This document shows positions 17,397 through 26,802 of a stretch of DNA of 64,000 nt, in pieces. This DNA comes from UMGS1889 sp964540575. Its GTDB lineage: Bacteria; Bacillota; Clostridia; Oscillospirales; Ruminococcaceae. The translations under genes were made by a program, and so were the position numbers. Each line of letters begins with the position of its first letter. Position 1 is the stretch's first letter. Location: positions 4,076-68,075 of the forward strand of contig CAZINI010000011.1 in the NCBI GenBank assembly GCA_964540575.1, read 5' to 3'. The notes beneath the pieces are model-generated. The model searched no databases and was not told the DNA's origin. It saw only the letters and a program-made list of their open reading frames with translations.

Positions 17397-18932
17397 ATGC
17401 TTAAAGTGCTTTTGGTCGATGATGAGCCCAACATTCGGGCAGGTATAAAAATGATAATCCCCTGGGAGGAGCTGGGCTTTGAAGTCTGCGGCGAGGGTGA
17501 AAACGGCGAGGACGGTCTGAAAAAGATATTCGAGCTGCAGCCCGATCTGGTTCTTGCGGACGTCAGAATGCCCGGAATGACGGGTATACAGCTTATTGAA
17601 GCAGCCAAAAATCAAGGGGCAAATTGCAGATTTATGATAGTTTCGGGCTACTCCGATTTTACCTACGCAAAGGAAGCCATCTCTCTGGGCGTTGAGGGCT
17701 TTATTCTGAAACCCATTGACGAGGACGAGCTGACGGAAAATCTCAAAACCGTCAGGGACAAAATTCTTGCGGATAAAGAGCGAACTATCCAAGAAAGCAA
17801 AAGCGGCGAGTTCCTCAGAGAGCAGAAGATACGCAGTATACTTATGGGCGGGTCGGACAGCGGAGATATTTTCGTCGGCTGCACTTCCTTTGACATTGCT
17901 CTTATTGAGGCTATCCACCCTGACTATTCAAGCGGAAAACGGAATATCGTCAATGAAATAAAGGATTTTCTCCGAGATGAAACCGATTGCGATATTGTTT
18001 CCGCAAATCTGCTGACATCGATCGCCGTCATATTCCGAAATAAAGCAGAGGGCGAAGCGAAAGATATTCTCAGACGCTTCAAGAAGCTTCACGGCGGGGA
18101 TATTTTCATCACAATGGGCGAAAGAGCCGAAAAGCCATCTCAGATACGGGACGCTTATCTCTCCGCCGAAGCACTGATGCGTGACCGCTTCCTCTACTCC
18201 GACTGCGAGCTGCTTACCCCCGAGCTGCGTACCGATACCGAGGACGAAACCGATCTGGACAGCTATGCGGATACCATCTATGCATTCGTGGAAATAAACG
18301 ATACCGCAAAGCTGAAAAAGTGTCTGGACGACTTCTGTTTATCTCTCAGGAAATGCGGATATTCCGCCGAACGCTGCAAGGTCGCCTGCATTACCCTTGT
18401 TATGGACATTCACGCAAAGATGATAAAAAATATTGGCGAAAAGAAAACCGAACAGATCTTCAACTGCGATATGCTTATAGATAATATCGGCAGCTGCGGC
18501 GGACTTTTCGACATTATTGAGCTTATGCAGCAGACATTTACCGAGATCTCCAATGTGCATTTCGGAAAAACTACCAAAAGCACTATGGAAAGAGTCGTGC
18601 GGTACATTCAGGCAAACTACGATCAGGAGCTTCGTCTGGAAATGCTTGCGGGAATATTCGGCTACAACAGTGCTTATCTCGGAAAAGTTTTCCATCAGTA
18701 TACGGGAGAAAATTTCAACAACTATCTCGATAAAATAAGAATTACCGAAGCAAAACGGCTTCTTGCCCTGGACGAATACAAGGTCTACAAGGTTGCGGAA
18801 ATGGTGGGATATACGAATATCAACTATTTCCACAATAAATTCAAAAAGTATGTGGGCGTCAGTCCCCTCAGCTACAAAAAAAGCTGCGGCAAGGGCGGCT
18901 CGGATTCGGACAGCGAGGATGAAGAGGAGTGA
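17397..18932 (+). CDS. Response regulator with AraC-type DNA-binding domain (YesN type)
   Basis: 511 residues. The receiver domain (1-120) has the acidic pair DD(8-9), phosphoacceptor Asp55 in LVLADVRMPG and Lys in FILKPID. A long central region (about 130-390) of unknown fold follows. The C-terminal AraC double helix-turn-helix (about 400-500) includes RLEMLAGIFGYNSAYLGKVFHQYTG and KVAEMVGYTNINYFHNKFKKYVGVSP. It is the partner of the upstream kinase. Expected targets are transport or glycan-utilisation genes, but none are adjacent. The Gly/Ser/Asp/Glu tail is acidic, and the stop overlaps the next gene's GTG. Confidence 0.93.
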   Translation: MLKVLLVDDEPNIRAGIKMIIPWEELGFEVCGEGENGEDGLKKIFELQPDLVLADVRMPGMTGIQLIEAAKNQGANCRFMIVSGYSDFTYAKEAISLGVEGFILKPIDEDELTENLKTVRDKILADKERTIQESKSGEFLREQKIRSILMGGSDSGDIFVGCTSFDIALIEAIHPDYSSGKRNIVNEIKDFLRDETDCDIVSANLLTSIAVIFRNKAEGEAKDILRRFKKLHGGDIFITMGERAEKPSQIRDAYLSAEALMRDRFLYSDCELLTPELRTDTEDETDLDSYADTIYAFVEINDTAKLKKCLDDFCLSLRKCGYSAERCKVACITLVMDIHAKMIKNIGEKKTEQIFNCDMLIDNIGSCGGLFDIIELMQQTFTEISNVHFGKTTKSTMERVVRYIQANYDQELRLEMLAGIFGYNSAYLGKVFHQYTGENFNNYLDKIRITEAKRLLALDEYKVYKVAEMVGYTNINYFHNKFKKYVGVSPLSYKKSCGKGGSDSDSEDEEE

Positions 18933-19339
18933 GCAAAACAGTTATGGAGGAAAAATTAAAGGAACTTTTACCCGAAAAAACGCTGGAAATATGGTATAAC
19001 CTGACCGCCGAGTTGGACAAGCTGTATGACGTGGATAGACTGTGGAACAAAGGCTTCGGCTGCTGGGAGATCGAATACAAGTACCGTCGGGGCGGAAAAA
19101 CGCTTTGCACGTTCTATGCCAAAAAGGACGATGCCGTTATCCTAATTACCTACGGCAAAGCGGAACGGGAAAAGTTTGAGGAAATAAAAGCCTCCGTTTC
19201 TCCGTCCATACAAAGCATCTATGATTCCACAGAAACGCTTCACGACGGAAAATGGCTGTGGATACCGATAGATGAACAGCTTAATATCCCTGACATGATC
19301 AGCATGCTGAAAATAAAACGCAGACCTAATCGGAAATGA
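18929..19339 (+). CDS. DUF3788 family protein
   Basis: 136 residues, cytosolic. The FGCWEIEYKYRRGGKTLCTFYAKKD segment, the GKAEREKFEEIKASVS segment and the terminal HDGKWLWIPI block are characteristic of DUF3788, whose function is not known. The GTG start overlaps the response regulator stop (GTGA), so it is translationally coupled to the two-component genes. An ATG five codons in is an alternative start. Confidence 0.8.
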   Translation: MSKTVMEEKLKELLPEKTLEIWYNLTAELDKLYDVDRLWNKGFGCWEIEYKYRRGGKTLCTFYAKKDDAVILITYGKAEREKFEEIKASVSPSIQSIYDSTETLHDGKWLWIPIDEQLNIPDMISMLKIKRRPNRK

Positions 19340-19353
19340 TTTTACGGCAAAAA

Positions 19354-19394
19354 CAGTGCCATAGTGTTTGATTTTTGTGAACACTATGGCACTG
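19354..19394. terminator. Bidirectional terminator
   Basis: Perfect 15-bp stem (19354-19368 with 19380-19394), flanked by T-rich sequence on the plus side and A-rich on the other, between the convergent DUF3788 and DUF368 genes. Confidence 0.8.
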
Positions 19395-19409
19395 ATATTT
19401 TTTATAAAA

Positions 19410-20309
19410 TCAATTCTCCGATTTTTTCGTTAAACGTCCGGGAAGTTCGGTGAGAACAGGCAGTGCAGCACCGATAAGCAGCGTAATTATCGAAGCTATC
19501 CCCCTGCCGTTTAAAGTAAAGCTTTCGCCCTCTGCAAATGCGTAGGAATAAATGGCATAAACCGAACCCACCATCAGCCCCGCAATAACGCAGTATGTTC
19601 CCTGACGAAATTTTTTCAGCAGCAGGGATATTATCTTCGCCGCCGCAAAAACTCCCACCACTATCCCGATGCCCGCAGGTATCAGCGGCAGACAAGCCGT
19701 GATGCGTTCACTCATACTTATCCCCGACGAGGTTATGGTGTCGATGGACGTGATTATGGTGTCATATGCACCGAAAACCTTTAAAACCATAGAACCGCTC
19801 AGTCCCGGAAGAATCATTGCCACCATAGCGGCAAAGCCCACAACAGCGAGGTAAATGGCATATCCCACCGTCAGCGTGTCCGAACCGCCCGAAATAGGCG
19901 TTCCCGATGTCAGCAGAGTAAACCCGACCATAGCCGCAATTCCGCAGACAAACGGAACGGCGTTTACCGCCCTGAGCTTCGACTCCTTTACGCTTTCCTT
20001 GTATATCATCGGCAGACTGCCAAGCACTATCCCGATAAAGAAAAACTGTGTCGGCTGATTATACCTTTCAAACAGCACCGTCAGCACCTTTGCTGTGAGA
20101 ATAATTCCGATCCCCATTCCCAGAACGACCGAAACCAGAAAACCGAAATTCTCCTTTATCTTTTTTATGTTCAAGTCGATGGCGTCCATAAGCTTGTCGT
20201 AAAGCTTGAGAACGACGGCAAGCGTTCCTCCGCTTACACCCGGGACGGCGTTGGCAATGCCTATTGCAGTACCCTTTAATGCGTTGATAGCAAATTCTTT
20301 GATATTCAT
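19410..20309 (-). CDS. DUF368 family polyprenyl-phosphate transporter (PopT type)
   Basis: 299 residues with about 8-9 hydrophobic segments. The family signature GIANAVPGVSGGT (around 17-29) and its inverted counterpart MILPGLSGSMVLKVFGAY indicate the two-fold internal repeat of DUF368. Members of this family recycle undecaprenyl phosphate from the outer to the inner face of the membrane for wall and surface-polymer synthesis. The start is ATG 20309, because GGAGGG lies 4-5 bp upstream; the frame continues 10 codons further without a ribosome binding site. It is monocistronic. Confidence 0.88.
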   Translation of the reverse strand: MNIKEFAINALKGTAIGIANAVPGVSGGTLAVVLKLYDKLMDAIDLNIKKIKENFGFLVSVVLGMGIGIILTAKVLTVLFERYNQPTQFFFIGIVLGSLPMIYKESVKESKLRAVNAVPFVCGIAAMVGFTLLTSGTPISGGSDTLTVGYAIYLAVVGFAAMVAMILPGLSGSMVLKVFGAYDTIITSIDTITSSGISMSERITACLPLIPAGIGIVVGVFAAAKIISLLLKKFRQGTYCVIAGLMVGSVYAIYSYAFAEGESFTLNGRGIASIITLLIGAALPVLTELPGRLTKKSEN

Positions 20310-20422
20310 TTTTCCCTCCGACAAAGGTTGATTTTGCATACATTAATATTATTGCACAATAATTCCCAAATTGCAAGCTTTTAAACAAATTTATATTTAT
20401 AGCTTTTTAATAAAAATTGCTC

Positions 20423-20451
20423 TTGATTTTTTTGCTGATTTGTGATATTAT
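20423..20451 (+). promoter_or_regulatory. Sigma-A promoter of the cytidylate-kinase-like gene
   Basis: TTGATT (20423-20428), 17-bp spacer, TATTAT (20446-20451). It lies 54 bp before the start codon and also overlaps the region divergent to the DUF368 gene. Confidence 0.65.
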
Positions 20452-20504
20452 ATAAATATAATAAGTATCGGTATGCCCGATATTCGGAAAGGATCGGTTG
20501 CCCT

Positions 20505-21107
20505 ATGAAATCTGTTATTACTATCGGCCGTCAGTATGGAAGCGGAGGACGTGAGATCGGAAGAATCCTTGCGGAAAAGTACGATATTCCTTTCTATGAC
20601 AACGAGCTTTTAAAGGTCGCTTCGGAGCACAGCGGCATTGCCGAGGAGTTTTTTATCGAGAATGATGAAAAGCCTGTAAACAGCCTGCTCTATATGCTGT
20701 CCACGACCTATTCTCAGGACACTCTTCCCTTTAATCATCAGCTTTTTCTTGCTCAGTTTGAAGCCATCAGACGGCTTGCAAATCAAGGTCCCTGCGTAAT
20801 TGTCGGCAGATGTGCCGATTATGCACTCAAAGATAAGAAAAATGTGGTAAATGTGTTCGTTCACGCTTCTATGGACGCAAGGCTGGACAGGGCAATAAAG
20901 GTCTACAATATCCCCGCAAAAAAGGCGGAGGACTACATTCTCCGCAAGGATAAGCAGCGTGCAGCATACTATAACTTCTATGCCTGCCGCAAATGGGGTG
21001 CTGTGGATAACTACCACCTTACCATTGACAGCAGCTATATCCCCTATGAGGACTGTGCCGAGATGATAGCAAAGCTCGTTGAGCTTCGTGAAAGCTGCGG
21101 CTGCTGA
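20505..21107 (+). CDS. Cytidylate kinase-like family protein
   Basis: 200 residues. The P-loop-like opening ITIGRQYGSGGREIG (6-19), VIVGRCADYAL and RKDKQRAAYYNFYACRKWG correspond to the cytidylate kinase-like family. These are CMP-kinase homologues of uncertain substrate that are very common in Clostridia beside the true Cmk. The start at ATG 20505 is set by GGAAAGGATC upstream. It is likely first of an operon with the small membrane protein and the EAL protein. Confidence 0.85.
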   Translation: MKSVITIGRQYGSGGREIGRILAEKYDIPFYDNELLKVASEHSGIAEEFFIENDEKPVNSLLYMLSTTYSQDTLPFNHQLFLAQFEAIRRLANQGPCVIVGRCADYALKDKKNVVNVFVHASMDARLDRAIKVYNIPAKKAEDYILRKDKQRAAYYNFYACRKWGAVDNYHLTIDSSYIPYEDCAEMIAKLVELRESCGC

Positions 21108-21125
21108 TACGGAAGAAGCGTTCAT

Positions 21126-21482
21126 ATGAAAAAATATCTCTCCGCTTATATAGCATTCATCGAAAAATCCCTTGCGGACACCTCTCTCAGCAGTGAAGAG
21201 CTGGAAAAGATACTCGCCGAAATGCCGCTGCAAATAAGCTTTATGCAGCACGAACGGCTTATTCATCTTATCGTTACCGTGCTGTTTGCACTGCTGCTGT
21301 TTATTTCGCTGACAGCAGCAGCCGCACTGCATATTCCTGCATTTTTTCTGCTTTCCCTGCTGATACTCGCACTGCTTATCCCCTACATATCGCATTACTA
21401 CTTTCTCGAAAATAACGTCCAGAAGCTGTACGAGCTTTATAATGCTCTTACCGACAGAATCCAGGCTTCACATAATCCATAG
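21126..21482 (+). CDS. Small two-helix membrane protein
   Basis: 118 residues. A soluble helical N-terminus (about 1-40) is followed by two adjacent hydrophobic helices (about 46-66 and 70-92), then a basic C-terminal helix. I see no recognisable family motif. It lies 18 bp after the cytidylate-kinase-like gene and 17 bp before the EAL gene, so it belongs to that transcript. A role beside the c-di-GMP protein is possible only by position. Confidence 0.65.
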   Translation: MKKYLSAYIAFIEKSLADTSLSSEELEKILAEMPLQISFMQHERLIHLIVTVLFALLLFISLTAAAALHIPAFFLLSLLILALLIPYISHYYFLENNVQKLYELYNALTDRIQASHNP

Positions 21483-21499
21483 CTAGGAGTTTTGCCCCT

Positions 21500-22705
21500 A
21501 TGAATATTACAAATGACATGATCGCTTCGGTAATAGACAACGGTGACATTTACGTTGATTTCCAGCCGATATTCAGCCTTAACACAAAAAAAGTCATAGG
21601 AATGGAGGCACTCAGCCGAGGTGTTTACAACGGTGAGATAGTTTCCCCCTACTTTATGTTTACATACGCCAGAGAAAACGGTGCCGTTCTGAAGCTTGAC
21701 AGACTCTGCCGTGAGAAGGCTATGAGGGCATTCAGCAGCCAGAGCAGTGAAGCAATGCTTTTCATAAACTTTGAAACCTCCGTCCTGAACGAGGTCATTT
21801 CGGGTACGGGTGAAATTCTCCGCACCGCCGAGGAAAACAGGCTCTCCAGCCGAAATATCGTTATCGAGCTGAACGAATCTATGGTAAAGGACAACTTCAA
21901 TCTGATGAAATTCGTGGACTTTTACCGCAGCCGTGGATTTCTTATTGCTCTCGATAACGTTGGTACGGGCTTTGATACACTCAATCGGATACGCCTTGTA
22001 AATCCCGATATTATCAAGATCGACAAAATGATCGTTACGGGAATAGAGTCAAGCAACTATAATCAGGAGGTTTTCAAGTCCATAATCAACACCGCAAGAC
22101 AGTGCGGTGCAATGACCGTTGCCGAGGGCGTTGAAACGGTGGACGAGGTCATCACCTGTATGCTTATGGGCGTTGACTATTTTCAGGGATATTACTTCTC
22201 CCGTCCCGATAAGTTCAACACGCTGTTCTCCAACGATACAAGAATTCGCCTTGAAGCAGCGGCACAGAAGCTCAATATCAGCATAAAGAAAAATCCCACC
22301 GTTGTTACAATGCAGGTGGAAACTTACAAACGCATCATCTACGACCTGATAAACCGTCTGAGCTGCTCCGACGGCACCGATTATGACCGTGAGCTTGAAG
22401 AATATCTGGCAGAACATGACGAGCTGGAAGCCGCATTCCTTATTGACAAAAACGGCGTTCAGATAACTCAAACGGTCATGCACCCCGATCAGGAAATTAT
22501 GAGCGGCTTCTCGCCCGCTGTCCCCGGGGATAATCACGGCATAAAGAATTATTTCTATGCTGTCAGCGAACAGATAGAAGACCCGTTCATCTCGGGCTGG
22601 TATATTTCCGCCGCAACGGGTATGTCCTGCAAGACTATTTCCTCGAAGTTTTACAGCAAAACGGGCGATATTATCGTTGCCTGTGTTGACCTGAAAAAAC
22701 GCTGA
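21500..22705 (+). CDS. EAL-domain protein (putative c-di-GMP phosphodiesterase)
   Basis: 401 residues without membrane segments. The EAL domain spans about 10-245: signature MEALSRG (EAL at 36-38), IVIELNES, IIKIDKMIV and the TVAEGVET loop. The usual DDFGTG metal site reads LDNVGTG, so the second Asp (position 153) is Asn; this could lower activity or make it a c-di-GMP sensor. The remaining 150 residues form a second domain with no recognised motif, possibly a PAS- or Cache-like ligand domain. It is last gene before a strong terminator. Confidence 0.86.
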   Translation: MNITNDMIASVIDNGDIYVDFQPIFSLNTKKVIGMEALSRGVYNGEIVSPYFMFTYARENGAVLKLDRLCREKAMRAFSSQSSEAMLFINFETSVLNEVISGTGEILRTAEENRLSSRNIVIELNESMVKDNFNLMKFVDFYRSRGFLIALDNVGTGFDTLNRIRLVNPDIIKIDKMIVTGIESSNYNQEVFKSIINTARQCGAMTVAEGVETVDEVITCMLMGVDYFQGYYFSRPDKFNTLFSNDTRIRLEAAAQKLNISIKKNPTVVTMQVETYKRIIYDLINRLSCSDGTDYDRELEEYLAEHDELEAAFLIDKNGVQITQTVMHPDQEIMSGFSPAVPGDNHGIKNYFYAVSEQIEDPFISGWYISAATGMSCKTISSKFYSKTGDIIVACVDLKKR

Positions 22706-22720
22706 AAAATCCGTCCAAAG

Positions 22721-22773
22721 CCATAAAAAAGAAGCCTTTCCCGCAAATTTTCGGGAAAGGCTTCTTTTTATGG
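22721..22773. terminator. Bidirectional terminator
   Basis: A very long stem (22721-22742 with 22752-22773) around an 8-nt loop, with A/T-rich arms giving U-runs in both directions. It overlaps the stop codon of the convergent DUF4364 gene. Confidence 0.82.
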
Positions 22774-23322
22774 CTTTTCTTCCTCATTTTCGAGGATAAA
22801 ATCAATGACCTTGCGGTAAAATTCAACGGGGTCGGCAAAGATCTTGTTCTTCATAAACTCTGCCTGCTCACTGTCGGGAGCATAGACGCTCATTTTCAGA
22901 AGGTCAAAGCCGCTGTCCTTGATGACCGTGTTCAGATAACAGCCGTTTGGAGCGTCGGTGATGGTGTTATCAACTATGGCATTTCGGCGTTTCACCGACA
23001 TATACCGCAGTGCAGCGGTCATAAGGCGTTCACGGAATATTCCCGGAACATTATCGGCAAAAAACTCGGCACTCATTTTGCCCTTTTCACCGATAGTATA
23101 GACCTTTTTGCCGTCCTTTTCGCTGACGATTATCGCACCCGTTTCTGCAAGGACAGTCACCGCATCGGTAAAATAAAAGTAGTTGATTATCTCACTGTCC
23201 GAAATGATCTCCAAAAGCTCATCGTGGGTTATGGGAACATTCAGCTTGTTCAGAAGATAACAAAGCAGAATTTTGACCGAGTGAAGCGAATTCACTTCAA
23301 TATGTGCAATATCTCCGTCCAT
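22768..23322 (-). CDS. DUF4364 family protein
   Basis: 184 residues, cytosolic. The N-terminal winged-helix-like part (SVKILLCYLLNKLNVPITHDELLEII) and the GCYLNTVIKDSGFDLLKMSVYAP block are typical of DUF4364, a Clostridia-wide family of unknown role that resembles small transcriptional regulators. Ribosome binding site AGGAGGG precedes the ATG. It is the last gene of the aro operon, 31 bp after aroC. Confidence 0.82.
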   Translation of the reverse strand: MDGDIAHIEVNSLHSVKILLCYLLNKLNVPITHDELLEIISDSEIINYFYFTDAVTVLAETGAIIVSEKDGKKVYTIGEKGKMSAEFFADNVPGIFRERLMTAALRYMSVKRRNAIVDNTITDAPNGCYLNTVIKDSGFDLLKMSVYAPDSEQAEFMKNKIFADPVEFYRKVIDFILENEEEKP

Positions 23323-23353
23323 ATTACCCTCCTAAATCGTTGTCGGAACGCCG

Positions 23354-24445
23354 TCAGAAATTGGGATAATCCAGCATATGAGAAAGAATTGCGATATTGG
23401 CAGCCGCTTCAACGCACGGAACGGCTCTCGGCACTACGCAGGGGTCGTGTCTGCCCTTGACGGTGATAACATCGTTTGTCATCGAAGAATAATCGATGGT
23501 GTTCTGCTCCCTTGCAATTGACGGAGTGGGCTTGAACGCCGTACGGAACACAATAGGCATACCCGAGGAGATGCCGCCAAGAATACCGCCGTGATTGTTG
23601 GTTTTCGTGAGAACATGTCCCTGTTCGTTCACATAGAACTCATCATTATTCTGACTTCCCGTAAGATTTACCACGTTAAAGCCCGCACCAAACTCAATGC
23701 CCTTAACAGCGGGAATCCCGAAAACCAGCCTTGAAATGCTGTTTTCCAGACCTTCAAACATAGGCGAACCCACGCCTGCGGGAACGTTGATGACCGCACA
23801 TTCCACAATACCGCCAAGGCTGTCGAGAGAAGTTCTTGCCGCCTCAATGTCAGCGATCATCGCTTCGCCCTTTTTATCGTTGATAACGGGGAATTTCTTA
23901 TGTCTGAGAGCGATCGCCTGCTCCCTTGTAATATTTGTGGGATCAAAGGCAGCATCCTTGATCTTGTGTATCTGCTTGATATGAGTTGCGGTGTAGATAC
24001 CACGTCTTTCCAGTATCTGACCGCAGATAGCACCTGCAAAAACCAGCGGAGCAGTCAGCCGACCGGAAAAATGTCCGCCGCCCCTGACATCGTTAAAGCC
24101 CTTGTATCGCAGTGCTCCCGTATAATCAGCGTGACCCGGACGGGCAAGCTTTGCAACATTTCCATAGTCTTGGGAATGCTGGTCGGTGTTGTTGATGAAA
24201 ACCGCAAGAGGTGTGCCTGTGGTGCGTCCGTTGTAAACGCCCGACATAATATTCGGCATATCGCTTTCTCTTCGCTGAGTTGAGGTTTTATCCTTTTTGG
24301 GTGCTCTGCGTTCCATAAAGGAAAGCAGTTCCTCCATATCGATAGCTTCCCCGGGAGGAAGGTTGTCGATAACCGCACCGATAGCAGGTCCGTGAGATTC
24401 GCCGAATATGGATATGGTAATATTGTGATTCCAGAAGGATGACAA
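23354..24445 (-). CDS. aroC: Chorismate synthase
   Basis: 363 residues. It converts 5-enolpyruvylshikimate-3-phosphate to chorismate, using reduced FMN. Signatures are GESHGPAIGAVIDNLPPG near the N-terminus, the RPGHADYTG segment with GGGHFSGRLTA, and GILGGISSGMPIVFR. The start is TTG 24445 (TTG TCA TCC), with GAAAGGG about 15 bp upstream and no ATG nearby. It lies 26 bp after aroA in the operon. Confidence 0.96.
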   Translation of the reverse strand: MSSFWNHNITISIFGESHGPAIGAVIDNLPPGEAIDMEELLSFMERRAPKKDKTSTQRRESDMPNIMSGVYNGRTTGTPLAVFINNTDQHSQDYGNVAKLARPGHADYTGALRYKGFNDVRGGGHFSGRLTAPLVFAGAICGQILERRGIYTATHIKQIHKIKDAAFDPTNITREQAIALRHKKFPVINDKKGEAMIADIEAARTSLDSLGGIVECAVINVPAGVGSPMFEGLENSISRLVFGIPAVKGIEFGAGFNVVNLTGSQNNDEFYVNEQGHVLTKTNNHGGILGGISSGMPIVFRTAFKPTPSIAREQNTIDYSSMTNDVITVKGRHDPCVVPRAVPCVEAAANIAILSHMLDYPNF

Positions 24446-24471
24446 GAAGCTTCAGCCCTTTCTAAATTTTA

Positions 24472-25713
24472 TCAGTTTACCTCGATCTTTCCGCCAAGCC
24501 GAGCAAAATCATCAAAGAACGTGGGATAGGATTTGTTCACTGCCTCTGCACCCAGAATGGTAACGGGACCTTCTGCCCTGAGAGCCGCTATTGCAGCGGA
24601 CATTACTATTCTGTGGTCATTGCAGCCGTTGACCGTCCCGCCCTTAAGGGTCTGAACGGGCAATATCTCCAGCCTGTCGTCAAACGCCTTAACATTTCCG
24701 CCGATAGCATTCAGTACATCTGCGATTGCTGTAAGGCGGTCGCTTTCCTTGATTTTAAGCCGCTTTGCACCAACGATCTCCGACTTCCCGGACGTGAAAG
24801 AAGCCAGCACCGTAAGTATCGGCACCAGGTCGGGAATGTCGGAAGCGTCCGCCGTAAATCCGTTCAGGACGCCGCTGTTATTATTATAACCTATTTCATC
24901 TAAAATTTCAAGGATTTTCTTATCTCCCTGTACAGAATTTTTATTAAGATTTTTTACATCGACCGATGAACCCAGTGCATTTGCGGTAAAAAAGAATGCA
25001 GCCTGAGAAAAATCCCCCTCAACGGCACAGTTTTTCGCCTGATAATGCTGATTTCCACGGATAAGATAGCAAAGCTGTCCATCAATGACCGCTTCTCTTA
25101 CGGAAATGCCGAAATCCCGAAGAACGGAAACCGTCATATCCGCATAAGGCTTAGACTCCAGACGGGAGGTCAGCTTGATAACTGAATCGCCCGAACAAAG
25201 AGGCAGTGCAAACAAAAGCCCTGTTATAAACTGTGAAGAAATGTCCCCCTCAAGGAGATATTCCCCGTGGCAAAGCCTGCCGCTGACGGAAAAGGGCATA
25301 GTATTCCTATAATCGAATGAAATGCCTTTTTTGCTCATCTCTCTGATATATGGGGTGATGGGTCTTTCGGGAAGCTTTCCCCTGCCCCTGAATTCGGCGG
25401 ATATTCCCAATGCCGATGCCACGGGAATGAGAAAACGCAGGGTCGAACCGCTTTCGCAGCAGTCGATAACAGCCGTTTCCTTCGGAGATGCGATCCCCCT
25501 GACCGTATACTCACTGCCGTTTACGGAAATTTCCGCACCCATAGCAGTCAGAGCGGAAACAGTCGCCGCAATATCCACCGAGCCCGTAACATTGGACACC
25601 ACCGACACTCCGTCCGAAAGAGCGGCAGCTATCAAACATCGGTGAGAGAAGCTTTTGGAGGACGGAATATCCACATTTCCCGAAAGCCGTCCGGGATAAA
25701 CGGTAACGTTCAT
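24472..25713 (-). CDS. aroA: 3-phosphoshikimate 1-carboxyvinyltransferase (EPSP synthase)
   Basis: 413 residues with the two-domain inside-out barrel fold. It joins phosphoenolpyruvate to shikimate-3-phosphate. PSSKSFSHRCLIAAAL (about 18-33) and ESGSTLRFLIPVASALG bind substrate, and RLKIKESDRLTAIADVL and NDHRIVMSAAIAAL are the C-terminal signatures. The start ATG lies 4 bp after the aroB stop, so it is coupled. Confidence 0.96.
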   Translation of the reverse strand: MNVTVYPGRLSGNVDIPSSKSFSHRCLIAAALSDGVSVVSNVTGSVDIAATVSALTAMGAEISVNGSEYTVRGIASPKETAVIDCCESGSTLRFLIPVASALGISAEFRGRGKLPERPITPYIREMSKKGISFDYRNTMPFSVSGRLCHGEYLLEGDISSQFITGLLFALPLCSGDSVIKLTSRLESKPYADMTVSVLRDFGISVREAVIDGQLCYLIRGNQHYQAKNCAVEGDFSQAAFFFTANALGSSVDVKNLNKNSVQGDKKILEILDEIGYNNNSGVLNGFTADASDIPDLVPILTVLASFTSGKSEIVGAKRLKIKESDRLTAIADVLNAIGGNVKAFDDRLEILPVQTLKGGTVNGCNDHRIVMSAAIAALRAEGPVTILGAEAVNKSYPTFFDDFARLGGKIEVN

Positions 25714-25717
25714 ATTA

Positions 25718-26776
25718 TCATCCTTTCAGCAGCTCTAAAAACTCGGGAATGGGCATCTTTTTGATAAACGACTTCCCCGCTTCCTCGCAAATAATTATAT
25801 TAATGGAACCGCCCATTCGCTTCTTGTCATTGAGAGCGGCTTCGCCCAGCTCATAGGGCTTCGGCTCAACGGAGATATTCAGCTTGTAGCTGTCCAGACA
25901 GGCGGTCAGCTCGTCCGTAAGCCCCTTGCGGCAAAGACCGTTATCCTCCGCAAGACGGGTTATCATCATCATTCCCACCGCAACAGCCTTGCCGTGGGAA
26001 ATTCCCGTGTAATTGTAATACTGCTCGATGGAATGTGCAAGGGTGTGACCGAAGTTGAGAAGCATTCTCTCCCCCGTGTCGAACTCGTCATTTTCCACCA
26101 CATCACGCTTTATCGCAACACATTCGGCAATGACATCTTCCAGAATTTCGCCGATATTTCCCAGATCATGCAGAGAGAGTTTTCGGAAAAGCTCCGCCGA
26201 CCTTATCATACCGTACTTAACGACCTCGCCCATTCCGTCAATGAAATATTCCTCGGGAAGAGTGGAAAGAGCGTCAATATCGCAGATAACAAGCTTAGGC
26301 TGCTTGAATGCTCCCACAAGATTTTTCCCCGCCTTAATGTCAACAGCGGTCTTTCCGCCCACCGATGAATCCACTTGAGCCAGCAGAGTTGTGGGTATCT
26401 GCACGAAATCTATCCCCCGGAGATAAGCGGCGGAAGCAAAGCCCGCCATATCTCCCGTAACGCCGCCGCCCAGAGCAACTATCACGTCCGAACGGGTAAT
26501 GTGATTTTCCGCAAGAAAATCAAATATTTCCCCGAGTACCGTGAGATTTTTTGAAGCCTCTCCGTGGGGAAATGTGAAGCTTACGACCTCGAAGCCCGCT
26601 GCATTAAGGGACCTTTCCACCCGCTCGCCGTATAAGCCGTAAACCGTATCATCTGAAACGATAGCCGCCTTTGCCGCCTTGCTGACCTGCCTTATCCGTT
26701 CGCCGCAGCTGTCGATCAAGTTATGTCCGATAACCACATCATAACTCTGAGAAGCATTGACTCTGATAGTCTGCAT
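25718..26776 (-). CDS. aroB: 3-dehydroquinate synthase
   Basis: 352 residues. An NAD- and metal-dependent cyclisation of DAHP to 3-dehydroquinate. HGEASK and VALGGGVTGDMAGFAA-type residues (VIVALGGGVTGDM) bind NAD. IPTTLLAQVDSSVGGKTAVD, GMGEVVKYG, NFGHTLAHSIEQ and HGKAVAVGM supply metal and substrate ligands. Ribosome binding site AAAAGGAG precedes the ATG. It is the second gene of the operon. Confidence 0.97.
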   Translation of the reverse strand: MQTIRVNASQSYDVVIGHNLIDSCGERIRQVSKAAKAAIVSDDTVYGLYGERVERSLNAAGFEVVSFTFPHGEASKNLTVLGEIFDFLAENHITRSDVIVALGGGVTGDMAGFASAAYLRGIDFVQIPTTLLAQVDSSVGGKTAVDIKAGKNLVGAFKQPKLVICDIDALSTLPEEYFIDGMGEVVKYGMIRSAELFRKLSLHDLGNIGEILEDVIAECVAIKRDVVENDEFDTGERMLLNFGHTLAHSIEQYYNYTGISHGKAVAVGMMMITRLAEDNGLCRKGLTDELTACLDSYKLNISVEPKPYELGEAALNDKKRMGGSINIIICEEAGKSFIKKMPIPEFLELLKG

Positions 26777-26802
26777 AATCGCATCTCCTTTTAATGGAAT
26801 AA

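Noticed and set aside
16544..17608. Long minus-strand ORF (354 codons) opposite the kinase and regulator genes
   Set aside because: It is antisense to clear histidine kinase motifs, spans two genes, and has no start signals.
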